A DNA stretch of 58,028 nt, taken from assembly GCA_963839175.1 (NCBI GenBank), contig CAWIUB010000012.1:1-58028 (forward strand), written 5' to 3'. The DNA is from CAWIUB01 sp963839175. Lineage in GTDB: Bacteria > Actinomycetota > Actinomycetes > Mycobacteriales > Jatrophihabitantaceae. Of the stretch, positions 1 to 8,438 are shown piece after piece. The translations under genes were made by a program, and so were the position numbers. Position 1 is the first letter of the stretch, and the number at the start of each line of letters is the position of its first letter. The notes below the pieces were generated by a model that saw nothing but the letters and a program-made list of their open reading frames with translations, had not been told where the DNA came from and did no database searches.

Positions 1-437
1 GTCTGAGCCGACGGGTTGGCGATGTTGGTCAGCTGGCTGAAGCTCAGCCCGCCGTCCGTGCTCAGCGCCACCGGCACGGTGGTGCCCACGTTGTACAGGT
101 AGGTGAGGAACAGGTTGCTGAAGCCATCGAACGACAGGCTCGGGTCACAACACGCGGCCCCCAGGTTGTCGTTGTCCGCGATCAGCCGAGTGGCCCAGGT
201 CGCACCGCCGGCGAAGCTCACCGCCGCGAACAGCCCGGCGGCCGGCACCACCACGTTAGAGACAATGACGATGTTGTTCGGGTTGGTGGGGTTGACCGCG
301 ACGGCCTCCTCGGACTCATTCGTGGCCCGCTGGCTGACATCGACGTTGGCCGGCGTGGCCGCCGCGGCGCCCGGCGAGCTGACCGCGCCAAGAACCAGCA
401 CGGCAACGACGGCCACAGCCGGCGAGACTGCCCGCAT
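1..437 (-). CDS. Secreted sialidase/BNR-repeat-like protein, C-terminus beyond window edge
   Basis: This frame starts at ATG 437 and stays open to the window edge, giving 145 residues with the C-terminus missing. A GGGGAAG ribosome-binding site lies 8 bases upstream of the ATG. Residues 1-26 form a signal peptide (basic start, hydrophobic VAVVAVLVLGAV, Ala-rich end). The mature part has the pattern VNPTNPNNIVIVS and later STDGGLSFSQ, typical of extracellular beta-propeller proteins of the sialidase/BNR superfamily, plus a CCDPS segment. I infer an exported six-bladed propeller of unknown ligand. No catalytic sialidase arginine triad can be assessed in this piece. Confidence 0.6.
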   Translation of the reverse strand, partial: MRAVSPAVAVVAVLVLGAVSSPGAAAATPANVDVSQRATNESEEAVAVNPTNPNNIVIVSNVVVPAAGLFAAVSFAGGATWATRLIADNDNLGAACCDPSLSFDGFSNLFLTYLYNVGTTVPVALSTDGGLSFSQLTNIANPSAQ

Positions 438-941
438 GATGATCTTCCCCAGCGTGGTACGCAGGGCCCCATCATGGCCTCGCGGGCTGCCGACCGGAAG
501 CCCCGACATGGGCCTGTCACCGGCGTGCGCCGGCGGAACCAGGACCGGCGTTCCCCGGCCAGGCCAGCAAAATGACCCGCTTCGACGAAATCGTCCGGCA
601 TAGCGTGCTGATCAACACCGACCCGTCCCAGTCGCGGAAGGTACCGAGTGCACCGCCTATTCGGTGTGCTGGCCCGTCGACCGGGTGCGAGGTGATGACG
701 GGATACTCGGGCGTGCGGATCTCGCGTGGCTTCCGCGGGCGGCGCTGACCGTCTGGCCGGTCACGAACCGCGCTGGCAGCAGGCCACCGGGCAGGCGGGC
801 GGTGATGAGGCCGGGTGTCCGGCCGGGTCCACGTTCACGCAGGAACCCGCCGAGGCCCTCCGCAGCCGTGACCCGGTCACCGACATCGAACCCTGCCCGG
901 CGAGCAGGTGCCAGGCCAGATCCCGGCCGGTGTCCTGGGAT
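438..941. other. Intergenic region without a supportable gene
   Basis: About 500 bases between two minus-strand genes. Long open frames exist on both strands, as is usual at this GC content, but their translations are Arg/Pro/Ser-rich with no recognisable domain, no good ribosome-binding site and no conserved-looking start. I see no tRNA, repeat or strong terminator here. Confidence 0.5.
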
Positions 942-1262
942 TCAGACGTCGGTGCCGCCGCCGCGCGGCCACCGTGGTCGCCGGGCGGGGGTGAGCGCCG
1001 GAACGGCGACAAGACTGCAGGCGAGCACCAGCGCGCAGCCCACCACGGCCAGCGTGATCCCAACTCCGCTGTCCGCGGCGAGACCCGACAGCAGGAGACC
1101 CAACCCGCCCAGCATCCCGAGCGTCGAAAACGCCAGCAGTCTCCGCGTCGTGAGCCATCTGCGGCGCCCGCGCAGCCCGGGCCGGGCGGGTGGCCCGGCG
1201 GGCTCATGCCAGGCGCGTTCCAGTTCCTCCAGCTGACGCTTCTCATGCTCAGACAGCGGCAA
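942..1262 (-). CDS. DUF3040 small membrane protein
   Basis: The 106-residue protein begins PLSEHEKRQLEELERAW, the hallmark N-terminus of DUF3040, an actinobacterial family of short membrane proteins of unknown role. A TTG start at 1262 is chosen because GGGAGG lies 5 bases upstream and it gives the family's usual MPLSEHE start; a longer frame to 1577 has an atypical Arg-rich extension. A basic stretch (about 30-42) is followed by two membrane segments (about 42-60 and 67-89). It stands alone, with no obvious operon partner. Confidence 0.75.
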   Translation of the reverse strand: MPLSEHEKRQLEELERAWHEPAGPPARPGLRGRRRWLTTRRLLAFSTLGMLGGLGLLLSGLAADSGVGITLAVVGCALVLACSLVAVPALTPARRPRWPRGGGTDV

Positions 1263-1599
1263 CCCGACCTCCCGGCCAGAACATTCGCCGTGGCCCAGGC
1301 CAGCCCTGCACCTGGCCAGTCGGCTCACCGACAGCCTACGGCGGGACCCCTGTCCGGTCGTCGTCGAGGCGCTGTCTGATCGATGAGGTGGTGGTCGGTG
1401 CGCACACGCACCAGGGGTGAACAGGCTTCCGGCCAGGTCACTTATGCAGCCGATCTGAGGCGCCAGCCCACGGCAGGCGGATCCTTCTGTGCAGTCGTCA
1501 ATTTCGTTCGGTCGAGCGGGCTGCGCGAGGTCCAATTCGACCGGGTGAGCCAGATCAGTGATCTCCTGCGCGGCCAAACGTTGTTGGGGGTGTAGGCGG
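1263..1599. other. Intergenic region without a supportable gene
   Basis: About 340 bases upstream of the DUF3040 gene and downstream of the TetR gene. Only short overlapping frames without family resemblance are present. The segment probably holds the DUF3040 promoter and the 3' end of the tetR transcript, but no convincing promoter or hairpin was found by eye. Confidence 0.4.
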
Positions 1600-2214
1600 T
1601 CAGGTCTCGTCGTCGATGGGTAAGCCTGATTCGAGGAAGGCGAGTGCGTCGTCGATCGAGACGAGTACGTCGATGTGGGGGTGTTCGGCCCAGGTGCTCA
1701 TTTGCGAGATCATCACGCCGATGAGCGCTCCTGCGAAGGCGCGGACTTCGGGGTTGTCGGCTTTGCGGCGGGTGCGCTCGGCGGTCAGTTCGGCGACGAG
1801 ATGGATGGTGTCCGTCAGCTGAATGAGTGATGCCGCCCGGAGTTCGGGTATCTGCCAGGCCATCACGCTGCGTTCGCGAAGGTCGGCGAGTTCTTCGGGC
1901 AGCAGCGTCTTGGACACGGATCGGATCGCTTGTCGCATCGCTTGCACGATGCCGACGTCGGCGGGTTGGGCCCGGAAGGCCGCCGCGATGAGCGGGTCGA
2001 ACTCGTCGCTGAGTACGACGTCTTCCTTGGCCGGGAAATAGCGGAAGAAGGTGCTCTCCGAGACCTCAGCTGCGTCGCAGATCTGCTCGACGGTTGTCGC
2101 TGCATAACCCTGTTTGCGGATCAGGGCGAGCGCCTCGTGCTGGATCGTTGCGCGGGTCTTTGCCTTCTTGCGTTCACGCAGTCCGGGTTTCGAGCGGTCA
2201 ACCGACAGCGACAT
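1600..2214 (-). CDS. TetR/AcrR-family transcriptional regulator
   Basis: This is a 204-residue one-component repressor. The N-terminal helix-turn-helix spans about residues 14-60 (TRATIQHEALALI, then TVEQICDAAEVSESTFFRYF), matching the TetR consensus with the FFRYF recognition-helix end. The C-terminal half is an all-helical ligand domain. The ATG at 2214 is preferred over 2265 because the longer version adds an Arg-rich tail and overlaps the upstream gene more. It overlaps the 3' end of the MFS gene by 17 bases, implying translational coupling, so it likely controls that exporter. The inducer is unknown. Confidence 0.85.
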   Translation of the reverse strand: MSLSVDRSKPGLRERKKAKTRATIQHEALALIRKQGYAATTVEQICDAAEVSESTFFRYFPAKEDVVLSDEFDPLIAAAFRAQPADVGIVQAMRQAIRSVSKTLLPEELADLRERSVMAWQIPELRAASLIQLTDTIHLVAELTAERTRRKADNPEVRAFAGALIGVMISQMSTWAEHPHIDVLVSIDDALAFLESGLPIDDET

Positions 2215-3754
2215 GGTCGGCCTCCGCGTCCCCTGCGGCCTGTTGTGCCGGTTGCGGCTCGGCATTGCGTGCGGGCAGGAAGATCAGCGCGAGTAGCACC
2301 CCGGTCAGGGCGATGCTGGCGGATGCGACGAGCGCGATGTCCATGCCGTGGGTGAATGCGGTGCGTACCGAGTCGAGCAGCGTGGTCGACCCGCTCTGCT
2401 GCGCCGTCTCGACGCCGACGAACACGCTGCCCTTGACCTGCCCGGTAGCGGATGCCGACAGGCCGGCGAGGTCCAGGTGCGACCGGTAGGACGAGCTGAG
2501 CAGACTGCCGAGCACCGCGGCGCCGAACGGGCCGCCGATCTTGTTCAGCGCCTGCATCACCGCGGCGCCGACACCGCTTCGTGACTCGGGGGCCTCGACC
2601 AGCGCGGCCGACGACGCCGTGGCCATGGCCAGGCCCATGCCGGCACCGAGGACCGCCATCCACATCGCGATGAACGCGTCGCTCGAACCGACGCCGGTGG
2701 CTGCGCCGAGCGCCAGCCCACCGCCGAGCAGGGCGAATCCGAATGCTACGACGATTTTTGCACCGACGAGGCGGGCGAGGTTGTCCGCGGGCACGGCGCC
2801 CAGGATCAGCCCGCCGACCATCGGCAGCAGGCGCAGGCCCGAGCCCATCGCATCCGCGCCGCGAACGGCCTGGAAGTACTGCGGCATCGTGAACAGCACG
2901 CCGATCATCGCCAGTACCCCGAGGGCCTGCAGGATCACACCCCAGGTGTAGGAGCGCGAGCCGAACAGCGACAGATCGACCAGCGGTCGGCCGGTGCCTC
3001 GACGGTCGACCAGGCGCTCCCAGCTGAAGAACGCGACCGTGACGGCCACGCCGCCGACGATCAGAGCAATCGCGCCCGGGGGGCCCCAGCCATGTTGGCC
3101 CGCCTCGATCAGGCCGTAGGTCACGCCGACCAAGCCCGCCGTGGACGCCAGCATCCCGACAGGGTCCAAGTCCGGACGCCGCGCAGCCCGTGACTCGGGG
3201 ATCAGCCCCATCGTTGCCACAATGCCGATCACCACCACCGGGACGTTGATCAGGAACACCCATCCCCACCAATAGCGCGTCAGCAGCCAACCGCCGAGAA
3301 TCGGCCCGATCGGTAATGCCACGAAGTTGGCCGCAGCCCAGACCCCGACCGCCTTCGGACGCTCCTCCTTGCTGAACAGAACCGTCAGTGCCGACAACGC
3401 CATGACGATGACACCCGCCCCGGCCACGCCGAGCAACACCCGGGCCGCGATGAATTCACCCACCGATGTCGAGTAGGCGCAGACCGCCGAACCGAGACCG
3501 AACAGCGCGAGCGAGCCCACCATCACCCGTCGGCGGCCAACGCGGTCACCGAGCAAGCCGGCCGGCAGCATCGCGGCCGCGAGCACCAGCAGATACGCCG
3601 ACTGGAACCACTGCAGATCGGACTCGGAGGCACGCAGGCTCCCGGCCAGGGTCGGCAGCGCGACGCTGAGGATCGTGCCGTCGAGACTGACCGCGAGGAC
3701 GGCCAGGCTCAACGCGCCGAGCGCCCACCACCTGCGGTTTCCCGACGTGTTCAT
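2198..3754 (-). CDS. MFS drug transporter, DHA2 (EmrB/QacA-like, 14-helix) family
   Basis: The 518-residue polytopic membrane protein starts MNTSGNRRWW at ATG 3754, with an AGAAGG ribosome-binding site upstream. It shows the MFS motif A between helices 2 and 3 (GLLGDRVGRRRVM), a proton-antiporter-like motif C region (GPILGGWLL) and enough hydrophobic segments for 14 helices. DHA2 members export drugs or hydrophobic compounds using the proton gradient. It forms a two-gene unit with the downstream, overlapping tetR. The C-terminal tail (about 30 residues) is hydrophilic. Substrate cannot be predicted. Confidence 0.9.
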   Translation of the reverse strand: MNTSGNRRWWALGALSLAVLAVSLDGTILSVALPTLAGSLRASESDLQWFQSAYLLVLAAAMLPAGLLGDRVGRRRVMVGSLALFGLGSAVCAYSTSVGEFIAARVLLGVAGAGVIVMALSALTVLFSKEERPKAVGVWAAANFVALPIGPILGGWLLTRYWWGWVFLINVPVVVIGIVATMGLIPESRAARRPDLDPVGMLASTAGLVGVTYGLIEAGQHGWGPPGAIALIVGGVAVTVAFFSWERLVDRRGTGRPLVDLSLFGSRSYTWGVILQALGVLAMIGVLFTMPQYFQAVRGADAMGSGLRLLPMVGGLILGAVPADNLARLVGAKIVVAFGFALLGGGLALGAATGVGSSDAFIAMWMAVLGAGMGLAMATASSAALVEAPESRSGVGAAVMQALNKIGGPFGAAVLGSLLSSSYRSHLDLAGLSASATGQVKGSVFVGVETAQQSGSTTLLDSVRTAFTHGMDIALVASASIALTGVLLALIFLPARNAEPQPAQQAAGDAEADHVAVG

Positions 3755-4583
3755 GACGGATACCTTCTTTCGAGGGTCACCTCCAAATCTTAGCCGTCCA
3801 GGCACGCCGACGCGATGAGCGAGGCGATGGCCGACGACACGGAGCGCGCTCGCAATCTGCACACAGCAAGGTGTCCCCCCGGCGTATCCTTTGCCATCGT
3901 CATTCGACCGGGGTCTTCGTCGTGAGTTTTGGCGACAGACCCGACCCGGCGGCCAGGTCGGCGCACTGATCGGAACTCGTCGTACCAGAGTCCTTATGCA
4001 GCGGCTCCGATGTGCGGTGGCTGTGTCGCCGTGGCCGGCACGACCGATCACATAGACGAATGGGTGGGGACGCGCGTCGCGGTGGATACTGCGGTGCGTG
4101 CCGTTCACCACCAGTCTGCCCCGCTGAGGTTTGTGTGTGTGCGGTGGGTGGAAGCGCAGGCCCGTATCGGGCAGCGGCCGGTCGCGCGAGCGGCGACTGG
4201 GCGGCTGATGGTGGTGCTCGCCGAGGCTGGGTGGCCGGGCGGCCGCGACGGCGCCGATCGGTGGGGCTCACACGCCGTGCGGCGACCTGGCGGATCCGGT
4301 CGGGCTTGGCGGGCTGGGCTGCCGCCGGCCAGGCTGCTGGTGCCCCGGGCGCGGCAGGTGGTGCCGCGGCGGATCGATGAGAAGTGGTGGCTGAGGCCTG
4401 GGCAGGCGGCGCGAATGGCGGCGCCCGGGATGATCTACGTGCCATCCTCCGGCGGCGGGGTGCCCGGCGAATTCTTCCACCGCGCCCACGGCACAGCGCC
4501 CGGGACGAAGGGCGGGTACTCGATGTGCCATGCCAGCTGGCGACCGAGCTCAAGCGGGGCGGGCGCGCGGCGCCGGTGCGCTA
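3755..4583. other. Gene-poor region upstream of the MFS gene
   Basis: About 830 bases. The part nearest 3754 must hold the MFS promoter. The rest has competing open frames on both strands; the longest plus-strand one runs 3929-4624 and contains segments such as RRIDEKWWLRPGQAARM, but it has no family signature, an Arg-rich composition and no clear ribosome-binding site, and it runs antisense into the DUF1269 gene. I treat it as unsupported; a decayed gene is possible. Confidence 0.4.
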
Positions 4584-5156
4584 CTACGCGTTACCTGCAT
4601 CGGCCTCACTTGCGGCAGCCTTGATGTCTTCGGCGGCCGCCTTGTCGATGGCCTTCTCGACGATGGCGTCTGCCTTGGCGAGTGCCTTGCGGATCTCGAC
4701 GGCGCCGGGGTCGGAGACGAGAGCCAGGATCCCGGAATGTCCGGGTGCGATCGCGTCCTGCAGTTCCGCGGCGAGTTCGCTGCGGTGGTGCAGTTCGCGG
4801 GCCTTGCCGGTGGCGGCGCCGGCCCCGCCGAGCACGAGGGCGCTGCCGATGATGGACGGTGGGAAGATGACGCCGAGGACGACGCCGCCGACGATGCCCC
4901 ACTTGAGGCCGTGGCGGGTGCTGTGGTCGGTGGCCTTTTGGATCTCCAACTTGCCATCGGCTTCGCGCTTGACGACGATGACGCCTTCGATCTCGATCGT
5001 CTTGCCGTCCTCGACGGACTTGAGCGCCTCGTAGGCTTGCCAGGCGGTGTCGGTGTCGGCGAAGTCGGCAACGAACAGTGTGTACGCACCGTCGCTGACA
5101 ACGGCACCTCCGGCGATGGCCGCAGACTCGGCTGTGGTGCTTTGCTCTTCTGACAT
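4584..5156 (-). CDS. DUF1269 domain protein
   Basis: This 190-residue protein has the DUF1269 layout: an N-terminal part with YTLFVADFADTDTAWQAYEAL followed by VIVVKREADGKLEI, then a Gly-rich hydrophobic segment (GIVGGVVLGVIFPPSIIG, about 85-115) and a helical C-terminal half with EIRKALAKADAIVEKAI. Such proteins are small, possibly membrane-associated and often stress-linked in actinobacteria; the biochemical role is unknown. ATG 5156 has GGAGAG five bases upstream. It appears to be a single-gene unit. Confidence 0.8.
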   Translation of the reverse strand: MSEEQSTTAESAAIAGGAVVSDGAYTLFVADFADTDTAWQAYEALKSVEDGKTIEIEGVIVVKREADGKLEIQKATDHSTRHGLKWGIVGGVVLGVIFPPSIIGSALVLGGAGAATGKARELHHRSELAAELQDAIAPGHSGILALVSDPGAVEIRKALAKADAIVEKAIDKAAAEDIKAAASEADAGNA

Positions 5157-5421
5157 CGGTCTCTCCTGACCATTGTTCGGATGGGCCCAACCGCATCGCG
5201 GCCTTTCGCCACACTCTCGGGCGGCTGGCGGTCGTTCTCGAAGGTGGGTCAGCCACGGTCGCGACCCCGTGCCACGACCCTACGGGTCACAGCTGGGGTC
5301 ACGCTAGGGAGGACCGGAACACCCCTCCGGCAAAACGCAGTCTCACCAACACGGTCGATGCGGGAGATGGAAGGCCGGAACACCGGCCTCCCTAGGCCCG
5401 GAGTCCGCGGCCTTCGTGAGC

Positions 5422-5470
5422 GGCAAGGGCAGGATCGAACTGCAACCTATCGCTTACGAGACCGTCCATA
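5422..5470 (-). other. tRNA-like 3'-half fragment (possible att relic), inside a 650-base gap
   Basis: Read on the minus strand, this stretch runs from an anticodon-loop-like CTCGTAA to a T-arm-like GCAGTTCGATCCTGC and an acceptor-like CCTTGCC. The anticodon stem has mismatches, and no 5' half beginning with the matching GGCAAGG is found upstream, so it is not an intact tRNA. If it is derived from a tRNA-Thr(CGT)-like gene, the retained part is the 3' half that tyrosine integrases use as attachment site. The surrounding gap (5157-5806) has no supportable gene; a small AGGCCGG/CCGGCCT hairpin lies at 5372-5389. Confidence 0.25.
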
Positions 5471-5806
5471 ACCGACGTCCGGCGGGCCATTGAGGTCGAA
5501 CACCACCCGGTCATATCACTCGTGCTGGCCGGCGCGCGCCAGGTAGAGCGGGGCGGGCGTCATCGCCGTGCATCCATCCCGCGAACGGGTGCCCCAGCAG
5601 GTGATCTCTGGAATCCGCAGGGTCCGTCGCGAGTCGCGCGGCCACCCGACTTCGAACATCCCCGGCTTCCTCTGGCCGGGTCCAGATCGCCTCGATCGCC
5701 CATGGCGCCGGGTCGGGTGCGGCCCAACCGCCGAGAATAGCTAGGGCGACGCCGCACCGCGAGGATCTTCATTGACCGGAGGTCACATGACAGATATGGA
5801 GTACCA

Positions 5807-6192
5807 ATGACGACGATCCCCGCCTCGCATCGCGACCTTCTCGATGCCGAGGTCGCCACTCTGGCGACTCTCGGTGACAACGGATGGCCGCAGCTGTCCG
5901 AGCTGTGGTTCCTCGCCGAGGACGAGACGGTCCGGCTGTCGCTCAACACCACTCGGCAGAAGGTCAAGAACCTCCGACGTCGACCGACGTGCAGCCTGCT
6001 CATCCTGGATCTGGCGAATCCGCATCGGTACCTCGAAATCCGTGGTGACGCCGAATCGAGCCCGACGTCGATTACGCCTTCGCCGACCAGCTCGCAGTCA
6101 AATACGGGGCGAACCTGCGGGACATGGACGGCCCGGGTGAGTCGCGCATGGTCGTGACTTTGCGGCCGCAGCGGGTCCGGACATGGGGGTAG
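5807..6192 (+). pseudogene. PPOX-class (F420/FMN-dependent) oxidoreductase, one-base frameshift
   Basis: The N-terminal part (from ATG 5807) reads LLDAEVATLATLGDNGWPQLSELWFLAEDE and VRLSLNTTRQKVKNLRR, typical of pyridoxamine-phosphate-oxidase-like split-barrel enzymes in actinobacteria, many of which bind F420. After YLEIRGDAE the frame breaks; the frame one base away continues DVDYAFADQLAVKYGANL and RMVVTLRPQRVRTWG and stops at 6190-6192. Restoring one A near 6055 would give GDAEIEPDVDY, a normal-length protein of about 128 residues. So it is either a fresh mutation or a sequencing slip in a short A run. Its stop overlaps the start of the next gene. Confidence 0.75.
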
Positions 6193-6854
6193 CGGGCCGC
6201 GGGATCGCCGCTGTGGTGTTCGACCTCGATGGCGTGCTCATCGACTCGGAACCGGTTTGGGAGTTGGTCCGTCACGGGTTGGTCGACGAACGGGGCGGCC
6301 GTTGGCCGGTGGACGCGCAGACCCGGCTGATGGGCATGAGCACGGCCGAATGGGCACGCTACCTCAGCGAGGAGCTCGGTGTGGACCTGCCGCCCGAGCG
6401 GGTCGCTACCGTCGTCATCGATCGGGTGGCCGCCTGCTTCGGCGAGCGGCTGCCTGTGCTGACCGGCGCGGACGGCGCGCTCCGACGACTCGCCGCGCGG
6501 TGGCGCCTGGCACTGGCGAGCTCATCGCCGCGACGGCTCATCGACACGGTCCTGGCCGCGGCGGGCTGGGACGCGCTGTTCGAGGCCACCGTCTCGACCG
6601 ACGAGGTGGCCTCAGGAAAACCCGCGCCCGACGTCTACCGGGCAGTGGCCGGTCGGCTCGGGTTGCCACCCTCGGCCTGCGTCGCGGTCGAGGATTCGAG
6701 TAACGGGTTGCGGTCCGCGGCCTCGGCGGGGCTGCGGGTAGTCGCCGTCCCACGGCGGCGGTATCCCGCGGCGCCCGACGCGCTGGAGCGTGCGGCACTG
6801 GTATTGACGAACCTCGACGACCTCACCGTCGCCGCCGTCGAAGAGGTCGAATGA
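6183..6854 (+). CDS. HAD-superfamily sugar phosphatase / beta-phosphoglucomutase-like hydrolase
   Basis: The 223-residue cytosolic HAD hydrolase has motif I VVFDLDGVLIDSE (nucleophile D14, acid/base D16), motif II in LALASSSPRR, motif III lysine in SGKPAPDVY, and motif IV VAVEDSSNG. The alpha-helical C1 cap between motifs I and II fits the beta-phosphoglucomutase/sugar-phosphatase branch. It overlaps the upstream PPOX gene by 10 bases and the downstream kinase by an ATGA junction, so it is co-transcribed with a sugar-acid kinase. A role in removing phosphate from a sugar intermediate is inferred; the exact substrate is unknown. Confidence 0.85.
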   Translation: MGVAGRGIAAVVFDLDGVLIDSEPVWELVRHGLVDERGGRWPVDAQTRLMGMSTAEWARYLSEELGVDLPPERVATVVIDRVAACFGERLPVLTGADGALRRLAARWRLALASSSPRRLIDTVLAAAGWDALFEATVSTDEVASGKPAPDVYRAVAGRLGLPPSACVAVEDSSNGLRSAASAGLRVVAVPRRRYPAAPDALERAALVLTNLDDLTVAAVEEVE

Positions 6855-8419
6855 TCGGCAATCGACCGGGCCACGTTGGCCGCGCTGGTGACGGCGACCC
6901 GGGCGCGATCGTCGTCGGCGTCGACATCGGCACGACAAGCGCGAAGTCCGTTGCCTACGACGTCGGCGGTCGTGTAGTGGCTTCGCACGCGGTGGCGTAT
7001 CCGTTGCGCGAACCACGCCCGGGGTACGCCGAGCAGGACCCACGGGAGATCCTGACCGCCGTCCTCCAGACCATCGCGAGCGTCGCTGCGCGATGCGGCG
7101 GTCAAGTCGGGGCCCTATCATTCAGCTCGGCGATGCACGGTCTCATCGGGCTGGATTCGCACGGCTCCCCATCGACCTCTGTCGTGACGTGGGCCGACCA
7201 GCGCGCCAGCGTGCAAGCCGAACGAATGCGCGCCGCCCCGGCCGGGTTGGCCTTGCACCGGCGAACGGGAACTCCGCTGCACCCCATGGCGCCGCTGCCC
7301 AAGCTGGTGTGGTTCCGCGAAGAGCAACCCGAGCTCACGGCGCAAGTACGGTACTGGGTAGGTATCAAGGACTACGTGCTGCTGGAACTTCTGGGCGTGC
7401 TGGTCACCGACCATTCGCTTGCCTCGGGCACCGGACTAATGGACATCCATCGGCTGCAGTGGGATCCCGAAGGCCTGCAGCTTGCTGGGATCAGCGCGGA
7501 TCAACTACCTGAACTCCTCCCGACGACCACGGTGCTGCCCGGCCTGCTGGCAAGCGCGGCCGAAGCCGTGCACCTTCCGACCACGACTCCTGTCATCGTC
7601 GGTGCGGGCGATGGTCCGTTGGCCAATCTGGGTCTGGGCGCGGTCCGTCCCGGCGTGGCGGCCTGCTCAATCGGCACCAGCGGGGCGCTGCGTGTCATGG
7701 TCGAGCGCCCCAACGTCGACGAGCAGGGACGCAGTTTCTGCTACGCCCTGACTGAGCAACGCTGGGTCGTCGGCGGTGCCGTCAACAACGGCGGCCTCGT
7801 GCTGGATTGGTGCGGTGACGCGCTCGCCCCAGAGCTGGACAAGGGGCGTGAGGACGAATTGCTGCGTCAGGCAGGCAGGGTGCCGCCAGGGTCCGGCGGC
7901 TTGATCATGCTGCCCTACCTGCAAAGCGAACGCGCCCCGCACTGGAGCTCGTTCCCCTCAGGAGCCTACATCGGGCTGACTCGTGAGCACCGGCGCGGGC
8001 ACCTGATGCGCGCAGCGCTCGAAGGCGTGTGCCAGCAACTCGCCCTCGTGCTCGAGTCGGTACGCGCCGCGGGCAACGACGTTAGGGAAATCCGCGCGAC
8101 AGGCGGCTTCGCCCGCAGCGCCCTGTGGCGACAGATGCTCGCGGACGTCCTCGGAATGCCGATCGGCTTCCCCGCCGGGCACGAGGGCTCGAGTCTTGGC
8201 GCCGCCCTGCTCGGCATGGAGGCGCTCGGGCTCGTCGCCTCGATCGATGTGGCAGCCGACATGGTCCACATCGAAGAAACCGTCGTCCCCGACCACGCCG
8301 CCCGGCAGACCTATGCCGATCTACGGCCTACGTTCGACAGCCTTTACGACGCGCTGGTCCCCGCCTTCCTCGCCCTGCGAGGAATGAGACCGCGCCTGCC
8401 ACTCGAATACACTCCTTGA
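6851..8419 (+). CDS. FGGY carbohydrate kinase, gluconokinase-like
   Basis: The 522-residue kinase has the FGGY N-terminal phosphate loop GVDIGTTSAKSVAYD, the sugar-site segments SSAMHGLIGLD and TWADQRA typical of bacterial gluconokinases, GAGDGPLANLGLGA, and the C-terminal ATP-site part IGTSGALRV. Gluconokinase makes 6-phosphogluconate from D-gluconate with ATP. The ATG overlaps the stop of the HAD gene. It converges, 20 bases apart, on a fructuronate-reductase-like gene, and a LarA-type epimerase lies just beyond, which supports an aldonic-acid substrate. Xylulose or another sugar cannot be excluded from sequence alone. Confidence 0.85.
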   Translation: MIGNRPGHVGRAGDGDPGAIVVGVDIGTTSAKSVAYDVGGRVVASHAVAYPLREPRPGYAEQDPREILTAVLQTIASVAARCGGQVGALSFSSAMHGLIGLDSHGSPSTSVVTWADQRASVQAERMRAAPAGLALHRRTGTPLHPMAPLPKLVWFREEQPELTAQVRYWVGIKDYVLLELLGVLVTDHSLASGTGLMDIHRLQWDPEGLQLAGISADQLPELLPTTTVLPGLLASAAEAVHLPTTTPVIVGAGDGPLANLGLGAVRPGVAACSIGTSGALRVMVERPNVDEQGRSFCYALTEQRWVVGGAVNNGGLVLDWCGDALAPELDKGREDELLRQAGRVPPGSGGLIMLPYLQSERAPHWSSFPSGAYIGLTREHRRGHLMRAALEGVCQQLALVLESVRAAGNDVREIRATGGFARSALWRQMLADVLGMPIGFPAGHEGSSLGAALLGMEALGLVASIDVAADMVHIEETVVPDHAARQTYADLRPTFDSLYDALVPAFLALRGMRPRLPLEYTP

Positions 8420-8438
8420 CGGGGCCCGCCGCTCGTAC

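Noticed and set aside
664..1379. Two long overlapping plus-strand frames opposite the DUF3040 gene
   Set aside because: Arg/Pro-rich translations without a domain; the minus strand has a recognised family with a good ribosome-binding site.
3929..4624. 231-codon plus-strand frame in the gap before the DUF1269 gene
   Set aside because: No family signature, no convincing ribosome-binding site, and it overlaps the DUF1269 gene antisense.
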